From assembly GCA_964017185.1 (NCBI GenBank), contig OZ024876.1:12153726-12217725 (forward strand): 64,000 bases of DNA, written 5' to 3'. Position numbers and translations under genes: made by a program. Below, piece after piece: positions 1-12,081 of this stretch. Origin of the DNA: Rugalucina vietnamica (lineage: Eukaryota > Mollusca > Bivalvia > Lucinida > Lucinidae). The first letter of the stretch is position 1. The number at the start of each line of letters is the position of its first letter. The notes beneath the pieces are model-generated. The model was not told the origin of the DNA and made no database searches. It worked only from the letters and a program-made list of their open reading frames with translations.

Positions 1-224
1 AAAGAATTTCAAGTCATAAAATAGAGCTTTGAATGCAATTTTATAGTAAGTGTTTATTTGATTCGTTCAAAGGTGATGTAAATTATGCAATTATTGTTAT
101 TCACAACTCTGTTTTGTAGCGATTTGTTGTGTTAATGTAGTCTAGAACAAAATCCGTTATCAAAAAGCCAAACAAAACCTTTTTATATCGGAACCAAGGA
201 AGCACCCAGTGATATACATATAGT
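1..224. other. unassigned flank left of the first transposon
   Basis: AT-rich sequence with no reading frame or repeat that I recognise. Its last nine bases (216-224, ACATATAGT) recur at 2519-2527, directly after the far end of the transposon that starts at 225, so they are read as one copy of its target-site duplication. Confidence 0.5.
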
Positions 225-673
225 GGATCTATGACGTTTCGTCTGAAACCATTTCGTCTAAAAGCCATTTTGTCTAAAGGACATTTCGTCTAAATGACAT
301 TTCGTCTAAAAGACGTTTCGTCTAAAGGACATTTCGTCTAAAAGACATTTCGTCTAAATGCCATTTCGTCCAATGGACATTTCATCTAATACGACATTTC
401 GTCTAAAAGTCGTCTAAAAGTGTCTTAAAATTTGGTCTAAAATCCTTAATTATTCATTAGTTCTTAACTTTTATTTAGACCAAATGTCGCACCTGCTTGA
501 TTTTTTAGACGAATTGTCCATTAGACGAAATGACCTTTAGACGAAAAGTCATTTAGACGAAATGTCCTTTAGACGAAATGTCTTTTAGACGAAATGTAAA
601 CAAAACCGTGTAAATAAAACAGGAAGGATGAAGGCTGTGTTCACGTCGAGCGCGCTGGATTTTATGAAATTTT

Positions 674-1363
674 ATGAAAATGGATTTTAACCTGCATAAT
701 TTTTTACCAGCTGTGTTTTTAAAAGTGATCACCGTTTTAGAAAATGGAAATGAACCCGTTTCGTGGACTTTATCCCAAAGTGGGACAGGCCAATTTTCTT
801 TGTCCGTCAAATCTCCCGCCATTGTGAAGGACAGGGTGAACTTTACTCAGAGGCCGCAGGATACTGGAAAAGCCGTTCATGAAAGGAGCACCTCTAAGAA
901 AAAGAAAACACCTGCCCGTGCCAGGAGAGACAGGAGGCGCTGAAGCAAGTGGTACCAGAAGAAGAACTCTGGAACCAGTGCACCCAAGTCTGTGGAATCC
1001 CGGCCATTAGTCCCAGAACCCAATCAGCTGGAATCCAGCCAAGAGGTTTTGAAGTCACCTAAAACCAAACAGGACAATATTTCTGCAAATGCCATACACT
1101 TGGAACAGCCAGTGTGTTTGGAGCAAGAAGTTTCATCCTGTTCGGAGATTGACAGTGACGATGATGTTGATGAGCCAGTGTTTGAGCCGCCAAATTTCTG
1201 TGCAACTTGCTATGTGGGACCTCCAGCAGTGACATTGAAAAAGTGCTCCAAGTGTCAGCTATCACAATATTGTAGCCTTTCATGCCAGAAAGAGGATTGG
1301 AGTTCACATAAGTTTGCCTGTTCAATCGTGGCTGAACAAAGAACATCAAAAGGAAACTTGTAA
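674..1363 (+). pseudogene. MYND-type zinc-finger reading frame with an internal stop
   Basis: One frame runs from ATG 674 to TAA 1363 and is broken by TGA at 941-943. The N-terminal 89 codons end in a very basic stretch (KKKK, then Arg-rich). The frame resumes after the stop and ends in a MYND finger with spacing C-x2-C-x11-C-x2-C-x5-C-x3-C-x7-H-x3-C (about 1199-1330). MYND fingers are zinc-binding protein-interaction modules. The second half has no ATG of its own; its longest open stretch starts at a GTG (992). The frame is intronless and lies in a mobile insert, so a transposon-borne or retroposed gene copy is likely. A readthrough or selenocysteine reading of the TGA cannot be excluded but has no support. 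Confidence 0.6.
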
Positions 1364-1373
1364 ATAATTCACT

Positions 1374-1567
1374 TTAAAATTGAGATCCTTTAAGAGCAGC
1401 GAACACATTAATGAGAATGGGGATGGGCCATACCGCGGTTTCGACTATTAAAGTCTCGTCAGTGACCCTTGAGATTTGGCAACATGGAGCCAAAACGAAT
1501 TACTGAAATTTTGCAAGTTTCAACATGGTAGTCGACACAAAGACTAGAAATATCTAAATGGGACCAA
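1374..1567. repeat. 194-bp direct repeat, copy 1
   Basis: Identical by eye to 1751-1944, offset by 377 bp. It begins 11 bp after the stop codon of the MYND frame. It contains no long reading frame. Confidence 0.85.
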
Positions 1568-1750
1568 ATACATTAAACATTGGTAAGAAAATGAATCTTA
1601 ACCGATAATAAATTTCTGGTTTCTCAGAATATCCTCGCTGATCTCAAAGGACCGAAAGAAAAATATAACCTGCACTATGGATGATGTACGGGGAGACTTT
1701 TTAGGGCCGCCACACGGCACAACACCAGCTGCAGTAATAGCAAATAAAAA

Positions 1751-1944
1751 TTAAAATTGAGATCCTTTAAGAGCAGCGAACACATTAATGAGAATGGGGA
1801 TGGGCCATACCGCGGTTTCGACTATTAAAGTCTCGTCAGTGACCCTTGAGATTTGGCAACATGGAGCCAAAACGAATTACTGAAATTTTGCAAGTTTCAA
1901 CATGGTAGTCGACACAAAGACTAGAAATATCTAAATGGGACCAA
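1751..1944. repeat. 194-bp direct repeat, copy 2
   Basis: Second copy of 1374-1567. The 183 bp between the copies is unrelated. No 5'-TG...CA-3' ends are visible, so the pair is not read as LTRs. Confidence 0.85.
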
Positions 1945-2048
1945 TCACGGATTTAATAGTGACTTTTATTCACCAGTTTATTGCCTAAGGCGTTTTACAC
2001 TTGTGTGGATTAACAGTTTTATTGTGTTGTGAACAGTGTTTTTTGAGT

Positions 2049-2315
2049 GTAGGACAAAACACCCCACGAACAAAACACCCCACATCCATTTTGTTATAGG
2101 TGGACAAAAACCACCACATGTTTTTTTGAAGGCTGACAAAACACCCCACGCCCAAAAGTATAACGTGGATTATACCCTGCATGGGGTGTTTTGTCCACGT
2201 TATACTATTGGGCTTGGGGTGTTTTGTCAGCCTTCAAAAAAACGTGGTGGTTTTTGTCCACCTTTAACAAAATAGACGTGGGGGGTTATGTCCGTGGGGT
2301 GTTTTGTCCGTATAC
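2049..2315. repeat. long imperfect palindrome with GACAAAACACCCCAC motif
   Basis: The left arm (about 2049-2170) and right arm (about 2200-2315) are near reverse complements over more than 100 bp, including GGTGGACAAAAACCACCAC on the left against GTGGTGGTTTTTGTCCACC on the right. The motif ACAAAACACCCCAC recurs several times in the left arm and inverted in the right. It looks like a palindromic MITE; no target duplication was resolved. Confidence 0.7.
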
Positions 2316-2649
2316 CGTGTTTTTACTAATGGCGTTGATAGACTAGCTTTTAACCTGACAGTTTTGAAGAAGTGAACTTTTATTAGCATTTTAGAAACTT
2401 GACATTTAAGGTTTTACTCGTTTTAAACGAGGTTCTCCTGACAGAGGAGGGATTTACAAACAACAACAACAACAATGGCATTTAGACGAAATGGTTTTAG
2501 ACGAAATGTCCTGCACCCACATATAGTATACGTCTTAACATTTTAAGATAAAAACTGGCCATTACATTGTGCATCATTTCAACTTTACAATTATAATTTA
2601 TTTCAAACAGCTTCATCGCAAAGTTATCAGAAACTGTGAGATGAGATCG

Positions 2650-3678
2650 TCAAGGTTATTATACAAACTTGACTTCTACGGGATTAGAGGATCTACACAT
2701 AAGTGGATCGACTCGTGGCTCTCTGAGCACTCTCAAAAAGTGGTATTAGATGGCCGTGCCTCAGACCCAGTCCCGGTTCTTTCTGGTGTCCCACAAGGAT
2801 CGGTCTTAGGACCGGTCCTATTTCTTATTTTTATTAATGATCTTCCTGACAACATCAGGTCATCTGTTCGGCTATTTGCTGATGATTGTGTTTTATACAA
2901 AAATGTCAAGTCACCATTGGATTGTCAAATTTTACAAGATGACCTGAATAGCTTGGCCAAATGGGAAATGGATTGGCAAATGAAATTCAATGTTAGCAAA
3001 TGTCATTCAATGAGGGTGACGCGGCTACATCCAAGCAGGCATATAGATTTCAATTACACACTGCATCAGCAAACATTAGAACAGGTACAGTCCGCTAAAT
3101 ACCTCGGTTTAACTATCACAGATGATCTTGATTGGGGTCAACACATTTCTGAAATTACATGCAAGGCAACTAAGACTTTGGGTTTTCTTCGGCGCAATTT
3201 GGCACTGGCACCTAGGCATACTAAGGAAGTTGCATACAAAACATTGGTTCGACCTCAACTTGAGTATGCAGCTCCTATTTGGCATCCCTATCATGAAACT
3301 CAGATTGAGAAGGTGGAGAAGGTGCAGAGGACTGCTGCCCGGTGGACCTGCAGGCGATGGAGGAACACCAGTAGCGTCGGTGAAATGCTAGACGAACTTG
3401 AGTGGCCATCCCTGGAGTCTCGCAGGGAGCGGTCCTCCTTAACCTTCTTCTACAAGATACGCTCCGGTACAGTGTCTCTTGATAAAGACAAATACCTGAC
3501 CCCGGCACCCAATCTAAGGCATACTCGGGCATCACATGAATCACAATACACAAGACCATTTGCCTATAGTGATGCCCTGAAAAATTCCTTTTTCCCCAGA
3601 ACTATTCCGGTTTGGAATAGCCTCCCTTCTTCAGTGGTCCTATCTAAGACCATTGAGGAATTTAAGGCTTCTATTTAA
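2650..3678 (+). pseudogene. 5'-truncated non-LTR retrotransposon reverse transcriptase
   Basis: The open frame covers the C-terminal part of a LINE ORF2. Visible motifs are RT motif B (SGVPQGSVLGP), then LFLIFINDLPD, the motif C box FADD, a YLGLTI segment, and the typical tail of jockey/CR1-like proteins (VWNSLPSSVV...FK) before TAA. Motif A with its first catalytic Asp, the fingers and the endonuclease are absent: recognisable RT sequence starts at about RLLYKLDFYGIRG. This is the usual result of incomplete reverse transcription, so the copy cannot be active. The frame is open further upstream to 2569, but that part does not look like RT. The clade is uncertain. Confidence 0.85.
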
Positions 3679-4354
3679 ATCATTAGCCCAGAGGCATGCG
3701 TTTTAGTATGCCTCTCATCTATATCTTGTAAATAGTTTTAATGGTCCACCCCAAATGTTTTCTTTTCCCTTGACTAAATTCTAAATTTAGCCACCCACCC
3801 CACACCTGAGGTGATGATCAGAAATTGATCGACTCAGTATCAGAAGATAGATACTGTGGCAAATCTGATGTTCTGTAACCTTAAATTTACCTGGGACAGG
3901 TAGCGCACCACTAATGAGCATGCGTTACTAAAGTTTACTTCCGGGATAACTTTTGGAAACTTTCACATTGCAATAAAAATCACACTAGAAATAGATTTAA
4001 TGCCCGTCATGAAATTTATTGTTTTAGCTCGATGGTTGTATTTTTTGGCGTGAAAAAAAAAAACAACAACAAGCAATCAAACAGCAATTGCTGAATAAAG
4101 ATGGTAAGAAAACGACAATTGCAGCTTGATTTTTTTTTTATTCTTCACTTCCTGTATTTTTTAGTATCCAATATTTTGTTTTCTCAGTCGGTGGGTTTCA
4201 GCTTGAGAAAAACAAAATTGCAAACTGTCTTTAATACTATATTGAATGCATATTTCTGATTAATTGTATTGGTGATTTCAAGTATATTAAAGTTGGAGAG
4301 TGGAGTAGAGTGCATCAGTATCTCGGTTCCAATCAACCCTGGATAGGTAACTAA
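3679..4354. other. LINE 3' region and AT-rich sequence
   Basis: Presumed 3' UTR of the truncated LINE followed by AT-rich DNA. A short hairpin (GAGGCATGCGTTTTAGTATGCCTC, inner arms separated by TTTT) lies just after the stop. No gene seen. Confidence 0.4.
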
Positions 4355-4980
4355 GGTATATAGGATCCATGACATTTCGTCTAAAAACATTTTGTCTAAA
4401 AGCCATTTCGTCTAAAGGACATTTCGTCTAAAGGACATTTCGTCTAAAGGACATTACGTCTAAAAGACATTTGGTCTAAATGACATTTCGTTTGAAGGAC
4501 ATTTCGTCTAATGGACATTTCGTCGAAAACGACATTTCGTCGAATGCGACATTTCATCTAAAATTCGTCTAAAAATGTCTAAATTCGTCAAAAATTCGTC
4601 TAAAACTCGTCTAAAACATAAATGATAAGGAAAATATTTTTGAACAATATTTTATTGGATATCAATTCGTTATTTAATATGACAAATTGTAGCCAATCCC
4701 TCCAGTGGTGTTGCAGCAGCATCTTTTATTTAAAAAAAATATATAATGCTTTTATTATTTACCAATCAACAACTGCAACCGACAACAATGGACCAAAACT
4801 AATCCTAAACACTTCATTATAGCTACCCGTTTGATAACTGCTTCTAATGACCAGTTAAGATAGATCAATATACATGTACTGTCACCAAATGCTTGCAGAT
4901 AAACAGAAATGATAAATAAATATTTCAAGTCACATATCTGAAATTGATTTCCAGTAAGGTGCGACATTTGGTCTAAAAAA

Positions 4981-7668
4981 TCTTATTTTTCTGGGGCGAA
5001 AGTATTTAACTGTGTGAAATTCAGGTATTTGGAAAGTATGTCACATTAAATGTATATGTTATGAACTGTTTAGTAACACTACAAAGCCCTATATGTTTTC
5101 AGTATTCTGTCAATCATTTCGTGACGTCATTCAGAACGGTAAGGTTCAACACTTTTTTTATAGATGATAGTTTATTGGGAAATGCTAATTTTCCAGTGAT
5201 ATAATTCAAAAGTGATGTCAACTTCACTGTATATGTTTATTTTTTCTTTTATTCTCAGTTTTTTTTTTTTTATCGTTTTGTGATTTAATTGTTAAAATGT
5301 TAATGAGTGGGCGTGTCCATTGTAAATTGTGTCATAGTGAATAGAAGCAGCCATTTTTTTTTCATGTGTCGATTGAAACATTAATTTGCGTTTGCTTAGT
5401 GTTATATATACCTGTTTTTGGAATAGTGGGAGGCTTTAGTTAGCAACATTTTCTTCTATGTAGGGAATATGCGTTTTCAATGCGAGGTATATTGCTTATT
5501 TTTTGCTAAAATGGCTCAAATAGTACGTTGACCTACTTATAATGTGTTTGTAATTGTTTTCGTTTCAATATGGATAGGTAAAATAAATTGACCGTGCTGC
5601 TTGAACTCAAGTGATATAGATTTGTAAACACGCTTTAAAGAGGCACCTATTTGTTTTACATATTTTCTAGTGCCATGTGAGAGTTCGTCGGTCATATATT
5701 GTTTACCGTCATAGAGTCGCATTATTGAGAACACATTTATTTAAGCAGTCTGATCAACATGAATATCTATGTCAGAGGTTAAGCGACACGGTTTAAGTAC
5801 TAACCTAAAAGCTGTAGGGGTCTTCAACAGGTGTTTTATATTATATTTGACCAGACACCAAAGAATGTTAAGCTGTAACCCCCTTAAAGTGCCTCATTTT
5901 ATACTGGTTTCCGATAACTTGATAAGACGTATTATAATTTGTCTGGTAAAGCGGTAACCAGCTCTTTGTGTATCGATATTTTCGGCGTGAGCCGTCTAAG
6001 CTAAGTATTGACCTAATTTCATTGGCACCATTTCATTGGACAAATTATGGGTCATATGTAAATTAGCCGCGAGATTTAGACGAGCCGCGAGATTTAGACG
6101 AGATCGACTTTTTTTAGGTCATGAGGATCTTTATCGGAATGGACCGGAATGGACATAATTACCGGAATGGACTACCGGAATGGGCTTTATACCGTAGCTT
6201 TGAGTGCTTTAACCGTATTTTATCTGCATAAAATGTACTTCTGGAGACAAATAGTTTGTAAATGATAAATTTCATCTTAGTATAGCAAAATTGACTCCCC
6301 ATCTTAGTTAGGATAGCTTTGTGGTGGGTCCACTGTTCAGGTAGCTACTTTGCTACATTTTGGTAATATGTTTAATTTATGATAGCTCAGCTCCATCACA
6401 TATCTCCAGTTATAAGCACATGTGTTGAGCTGCCAAGCTAAGCTTATAGTATAGCAATGTTTCGACATTTTAAGCACACCAGAGCCGAAAGTTCACAAGG
6501 TGAGTTTTTAGTAAACCATGCTCTGGCATCTATTGTCTTCATTCACAATTTTAAAGTTCTTGTACTAATAACCCACAGAACTAATCAAAATCAAACTTCA
6601 TGTGAAGCATTCTCAGAAAGAGGACTGAAAATTTTTGAACAGGACGTTAAACCAAAACAAACTAAACTATTTTCCAGTAAGGTTGCCTATTACATGTAGT
6701 GTTTTAAAATGTTTAAGTTCAACCTGTATAAAGCAAGCATATAAGGCTGTGACCACACAGTTTATTATGTTCGAGTCAAAACGCAGAACATATTATAACC
6801 CACATCCATTTAAAGCACGCCGATTATCTTTTTTAAAGATACTTCTTGTTTAGCTTGAAAACCCGATGCATGCTAAAAATAGCATGGTTCTATAGAATAC
6901 AAGGATGACTTTTAAAAAAGCTAGAAGCGGCTCGTTTAGCATTATGTTTTATAATCACATATTAACGATTAAAGTTGTATGCTAGTGGTGTCTGAGACAG
7001 CAAATATCTGATTTTAATATATGGACGTTTGCTAAATCGTCAAGAAATCATCTTGAATACTTTTGTAGGTCGGTGCGCGTTCCAAGCGTGCTTAAAATTT
7101 TCTTTAAACTCTTTAGCGTGTTGTGATTTTTCATACGAATTGCGCGCATTTGTTTCGGTTTTAACATATTTCATTCTAAATTTTGTACAGAAACAATACA
7201 AAAACATGCAATCAACGACATGATCAGAATAAAAGCGTATCTTTTCCTAGCACTGTAAACAAAGAAGCTTGCATTTTGTTTTGAATAGTCTACAATCATT
7301 ACCGATAGAGTTTTGGAAATAAAGAAAATAAATATTGTGTACGGAGGCTCATGCACATTTGGTTTATACGCTAACTTGTGGCGTTCTCTAATATCATGGC
7401 TGTAATTTGAAAAAAAAGTTTTCACCCTAAATACCCGTTATGTTAAATATATTACAGCGCAGACTGATACAACATCACAAGACACTTGACGAAATGTAGA
7501 TATAAACTCGATTAAGTTGTTTGGAAGCAAACTCGATTTAGTAACAACATGCATGTACATTGAGGAAATGAACTCTTTTGTTTCAGAGTCACGGTTGACG
7601 ATTCGATAATGCCTCACTGTATACATTGTTGTCCAGTCGATCTGACCTCCAATCAGTACAATCCCTTT
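4981..7668. other. AT-rich interior of the 9.8 kb transposon, no gene found
   Basis: Only short frames of fewer than 90 codons without recognisable motifs. Near 6140-6185 the phrase ACCGGAATGGAC recurs four times, and near 6065-6100 GAGATTTAGACGAG occurs twice. If transposase exons exist here they are too short or too decayed to identify by eye. Confidence 0.4.
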
Positions 7669-10600
7669 TTAGCTCACCTGAGCCGAAGGCTCACAAGGTG
7701 AGCTAATAGGATAGCCATGATCCGGCGTCCGTCCATCGTCCATCGTCCGTCGTCCGTCGTCGTCCACAATTTCAAAGATCTTCTTCTCTGAAACCGCTTG
7801 GCCGATCTAGTTGAAATTTTATGTGGAGCCTCCTTGGGTAGTGGCATTTCAAGTTTGATCGCGAAATCCAGGTCACATGACCAAGATGGCCGCCACGCCC
7901 ATATATGGTAAAAACCCTTCAAAAATCTTCTTCTCCAGAACCGGTGGGCCGATTTCCACGAAACTTGGCATGTAGCATCGGAGACTTCAGCCCATCATAG
8001 TTTGATAAAATGATGACCCTTGGATGACCTTGACCTATTTTACGGCAAGGTCAAATTTGGAAACATAGGCTTTTACATAGGAAAAAGTGAAAACTATGGA
8101 TTTTTTGAAAACTATTGCAGCCTGAGGCCTGAAAAGTGGTAGATGCAAACAACTAATGGAGTAGATGAAGGTATGTGATTAATATAGGTCAAGGTCATAT
8201 CTTGACCTTGGCCAGTCTGTTGTCCATACACACTTTTCAAAGATCTTCTTCTCTGAAACTGCTTGGCCAATCAAAGTGAAATTTTATGTGGAGCATCCAT
8301 GGGTAGGGGAGACGAAAGTTTGATCGCGAAATCCAGGTCACATGACCAAGATGGCCGCCACGCCCATATATGGTAAAAACCACTCAAAAATCTTCTTCTC
8401 CAGAACTGGTGGGCCGATTTCCACGAAACTTGGTATGTAGCATCAAGGACCTCAGCCCATCATAGTTTGATAAAATGATGACCCTTGGATGACCTTGACC
8501 TATTTTACGGCAAGGTCAAATTTGGAAACATAGGCTTTTACATAGGAAAAAGTGAAAACTATGGATTTTTTGAAAACTATAGCAGCCTGAGGCCTGAAAA
8601 GTGGTAGATGCAAACAACTAATGGAGTAGATGAAGGTATGTGATTAATATAGGTCAAGGTCATCTCTTGACCAATGGCCAGTCTGTTGTCCATACACACT
8701 TTTCAAAGATCTTCTTCTCTGAAACTGCACGGCCAATCAAAGTGAAATTTTATGTGGAGCATCCATGGGTAGGGGAGACGAAAGTTTGATCGCGAAATCC
8801 AGGTCACATGACCAAGATGGCCGCCACGCCCATATATGGTAAAAACCACTCAAAAATCTTCTTTTCCAGAACTGGTGAGCCGATTTCCACGAAACTTGGT
8901 ATGTAGCATCAAGGACCTCAGCCCATCATAGTTTGATAAAATGATGACCCTTGGATGACCTTGACCTATTTTACGGTAAGGTCAAATTTGGAAACATAGG
9001 CTTTTACATAGGAAAAAGTGAAAACTATGGAATTTTTTGAAAACTATTGCAGCCTGAGGCCTGAAAAGTGGTAGATGCAAACAATTTATGGAGTAGATGA
9101 AGGTATGTGATTAATATAGGTCAAGGTCATCTCTTGACCTTGGCCAGTCTGTTGTCCATACACACTTTTCAAAGATCTTCTCTGAAACTGCTTGGTCAAT
9201 CAAAGTGAAATTTTATGTGGAGCATCCATGGGTAGGGCAGACGAAAGTTTGATCGAGAAATCCAGGTCACATGACCAAGATGGCCGCCACGCCCATATAT
9301 GGTAAAAACCACTCAAAAATCTTCTTCTCCAGAACTGGCTGGCCGATTTCCACGAAACATGGTATGTAGCATCAAGGACCTCAGCCCATTATAGTTTGAT
9401 AAAATGATGACCCTTGGATGACCTTGACCTATTTTACGGCAAGGTCAAATTTGAAAACATAGGCTTTTACATAGGAAAAAGTGAAAACTATGGTTTTTTT
9501 GAAAACTATTGCAGCCTGAGGCCTGAAAAGTGGTAGATGCAAACAACTAATGGAGTAGATGAAGGTATGTGATTAATATAGGTCAAGGTCATATCTTGAC
9601 CTTGGCCAGTCGTTGTCCATACACACTTTACAAAGATCTTCTTCTCTGAAACTGCACAGCCAATCAGTGAAATTTTATGTGGAGCATCCATGGGTAGTGG
9701 AGACGAAAGTTTGATCGAGAAATCCAGGTCACATGACCAAGATGGCCGCCACGCCCATATATGGTTAAAACCACTCAAAAATCTTCTTCTCCAGAACCAG
9801 TGGGCCGATTTCCACGAAACTTTGTATGTAGCATCGGAGACTTCAGCCCATCATAGTTTGATAAAATGATGACCCTTGGATGACCTTGACCTATTTTACG
9901 ACAAGGTCGAATTTGGAAACATAGGCTTTTACATAGGTAAAAGTGAAAACTGTGGATTTTTTGAAAACTATTGCAGCCTGAGGCCTGAAAAGTGGTAGAT
10001 GCAAACAACTAATGGAGTAGATGAAGGTATGTGTTTAATATAGGTCAAGGTCATCTCTTGACCTTGGCCAGTCTGTTGTCCATACACACTTTTCAAAGAT
10101 CTTCTTCTCTGAAACTGCTTGGCAAATCAAAGTGAAATTTTTTGTGCAGCATCTATGGGTAGGGGAGACGAAAGTTTGATCGCGAAATCCAGGTCACATG
10201 ACCAAGATAGCCGCTACGCCCATATATGGTAAAAACCTTTCAAAAATCTTCTTCTTCAGAACCGGCAGGCCAATTTTCATGAAACTTGGTATGTAGCATT
10301 TGGGACTCCAGTCCATCATAGTTTGTTGAAATGATGACCCTATGATGACCTTGACCTATTTTACGGCAAGGTCAATTTTGGAAACATAGGCTTTCACATG
10401 GGAAAAGGCGAAAACAAACTGTTGCAGCCTGAGACCTGAAAGTTGCTAGATGCAGACAACTAATGGTGTCAATGAAGGTAAGTAATTAATGAAGGCCAAG
10501 GTCATGTATTGACCTTGGCCCAAGGTAATTTAAATATCAAAATTAAAATTATGGTTTTCTCAGAAATCACTGGGTTTGGAAACTATTGCAGCATGAGACC

Positions 10601-10739
10601 TGAAACTTTGCAGATGCAGACAACTTATGAAGTGAATAAAGGTGTGTGAGTATTCAAGGTCAAGGTCATTTCATTATGACTTAATACTCCAAGATCAGGC
10701 TTCAGGTGAGCGTTCTCAGGACCAATGGTCCTCTGGTTT
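7669..10739 (+). mobile_element. family C element with about 465-bp tandem repeats
   Basis: Opens with a hairpin (CTCACCTGAGCC, then GGCTCACAAGGTGAG), followed by a CGTCCGTC-type microsatellite. It then has about five to six tandem units of about 465 bp; the phrase TTGTCCATACACACTTT recurs near 8220, 8685, 9151, 9613 and 10076. It ends with the palindrome GGACCAATGGTCC and CTCTGG. No coding capacity. Hairpin, microsatellite, central tandem repeats and a 3' hairpin are the layout known for pearl/DINE-like (Helentron-related) elements in bivalves; membership is inferred. Other copies lie near 27857, 41598, 45972, 51656, 54168 and 55696. Confidence 0.75.
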
Positions 10740-12081
10740 CAACGGGTCGTGTCATGTTGGTCCTTGTTGGATCAATCTACGCTTTTTGGTTGCATGTAAC
10801 TCAGGAAGATCGTACCCGAATATGGTTTGGCAGTAGGACTAGTTTGAAAAATTAAATGAAGTAAAAAACAAACAGTTTTATTTTCAACATGTTTAAGTAA
10901 TATACCCGACAAAATAAACGCAATGATGAGGTTTTTCCATTAAGTCTTCATTAATTGCTCAAATTCAAAATGTTGATTTTTTTTATTTATAATTTTATCT
11001 TGATAAAATTCACGTACAGAGTACTGGAATTTATTTTCTTTAAAATTTTATTGAGAAAAAGGACATTAACGCAGCCGGTAATCATGCTTTGAATGTGATT
11101 AACGGTACCACCAATTCAAGTTTCGGGTAGTTTTTCAATTTTTAGGCTGTACTAAACAAACTCTTGCAGTCTTTTGAAGCTTGTGAAGTTGAACCATCGT
11201 TGTTTGTCTTTAAACACTCCAATCTGATCAGCCATGCATGATCGTATTAGATCATTAAAATTATGATTGAACATTTCGCGTTTATAAGGTTTATCTCCGG
11301 TATGGAATTGTTTAACTTTTGCTCCGGGTTTCAGTAAGTTAATCGGCACCCAGGGTGCTCCATCGTCGGACAGCTTACTGAATCTGTTGAGTCCTCTTAT
11401 TTGCTTCATCAGGGTGGTTATCATGATTTATTTGTTTGTCCTTGATGATTCATTGACTAGGAAGAGATTCACCACGAGGACCGAACGACTAACTAAATGT
11501 TGTGAACCACTGCTGATGATCAGGGTGAGGTTAGGCGCCTGTAATACCGGTTTAAGCCTCCCAGTAATTTTATATTACTGATCGTTCCAAGGCGATAGTT
11601 CTGTTGTGGTTCCATTTGTTCTCTGTTTTGGAGATGATTTTTGTACTGTTTGAACCTTATGCATGTTTCCGTATTTTTATTTAAGTTAGGTAACTGAGTA
11701 ACCGCCTTTAGGGAAATAACTGCTCACTCAGTCGGCTTTCGATATGTTGTCTAAGTACCTAATTGTCGGTTTAGTTTTTCCCACCACGGTTTTTGGAGTA
11801 GGCGTTTCTTACTGATTGCGTTTTTTTTCCTGATCATTGTCTAATTGTACCTTTCTTGAAAAGGATGTCAAATGACATGAGGTGCCCATGCCTTTAGAAC
11901 CCGTCTTTGAACAACATAAAGATAAAAGAGGGAGAGAATATGTGTCTGAGTACCTTCCGGACTGTACTCAAAACATTCCATACACCTACAGCAATAATTG
12001 TCAGGAGAGGGTAAAATGATAAAATTTTAATGCGACTTTAAACATTTGACCCCACATGGTTTATAGCAGAGTTTTTTAAGA
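10740..12081. other. unassigned stretch inside the 9.8 kb transposon
   Basis: AT-rich, with no repeat recognised. A 90-codon minus-strand frame (11152-11424) has a normal amino-acid mix but no motif I recognise and no splice context to support it. Confidence 0.3.

Larger units (their letters stand above)
598..2474. mobile_element. 1.9 kb insertion inside the right arm of the 225-2518 transposon
   Basis: The ordered TAGACGAAATG repeats stop at 597 and resume at about 2478. The intact right end of the sister element at 14004-14178 shows that they should be continuous. The insert carries a MYND reading frame, a 194-bp direct repeat and a long palindrome, and ends in a (CAA)n-like tract (2457-2474). 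AATG at both junctions may be a short target duplication. The CAA-rich end suggests retroposition, but the mechanism is not established. Confidence 0.55.
225..2518. mobile_element. TIR transposon with TTTCGTCTAAA subterminal repeats, interrupted
   Basis: The left end (225-424) is a run of about 17-bp units with the core CATTTCGTCTAAA. The right end (about 477-597 plus 2478-2518) carries the same core inverted and ends TGCACCC. The first 26 bp of the left end match the inverted right end at 20 positions. ACATATAGT flanks both sides, so the target duplication is 8-9 bp. No transposase is seen. The right arm is cut between 597 and about 2474 by an inserted block. Without that block the element would be about 0.4 kb, a MITE. 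Superfamily is not assigned; Mutator-like or hAT-like elements would fit the target-site length. Confidence 0.75.

Noticed and set aside
1374..1944. Solo LTR pair or tiny LTR element
   Set aside because: No TG...CA ends, primer-binding site or flanking duplication, and only 183 bp between the copies.
7860..9760. AAGATGGCCGCC as YY1 sites
   Set aside because: Differs from the usual AAGATGGCGGC core; conservation may only reflect recent repeat copies.
11152..11424. 90-codon minus-strand frame as a transposase exon
   Set aside because: Composition is protein-like, but no motif, splice site pair or neighbouring exon supports it.
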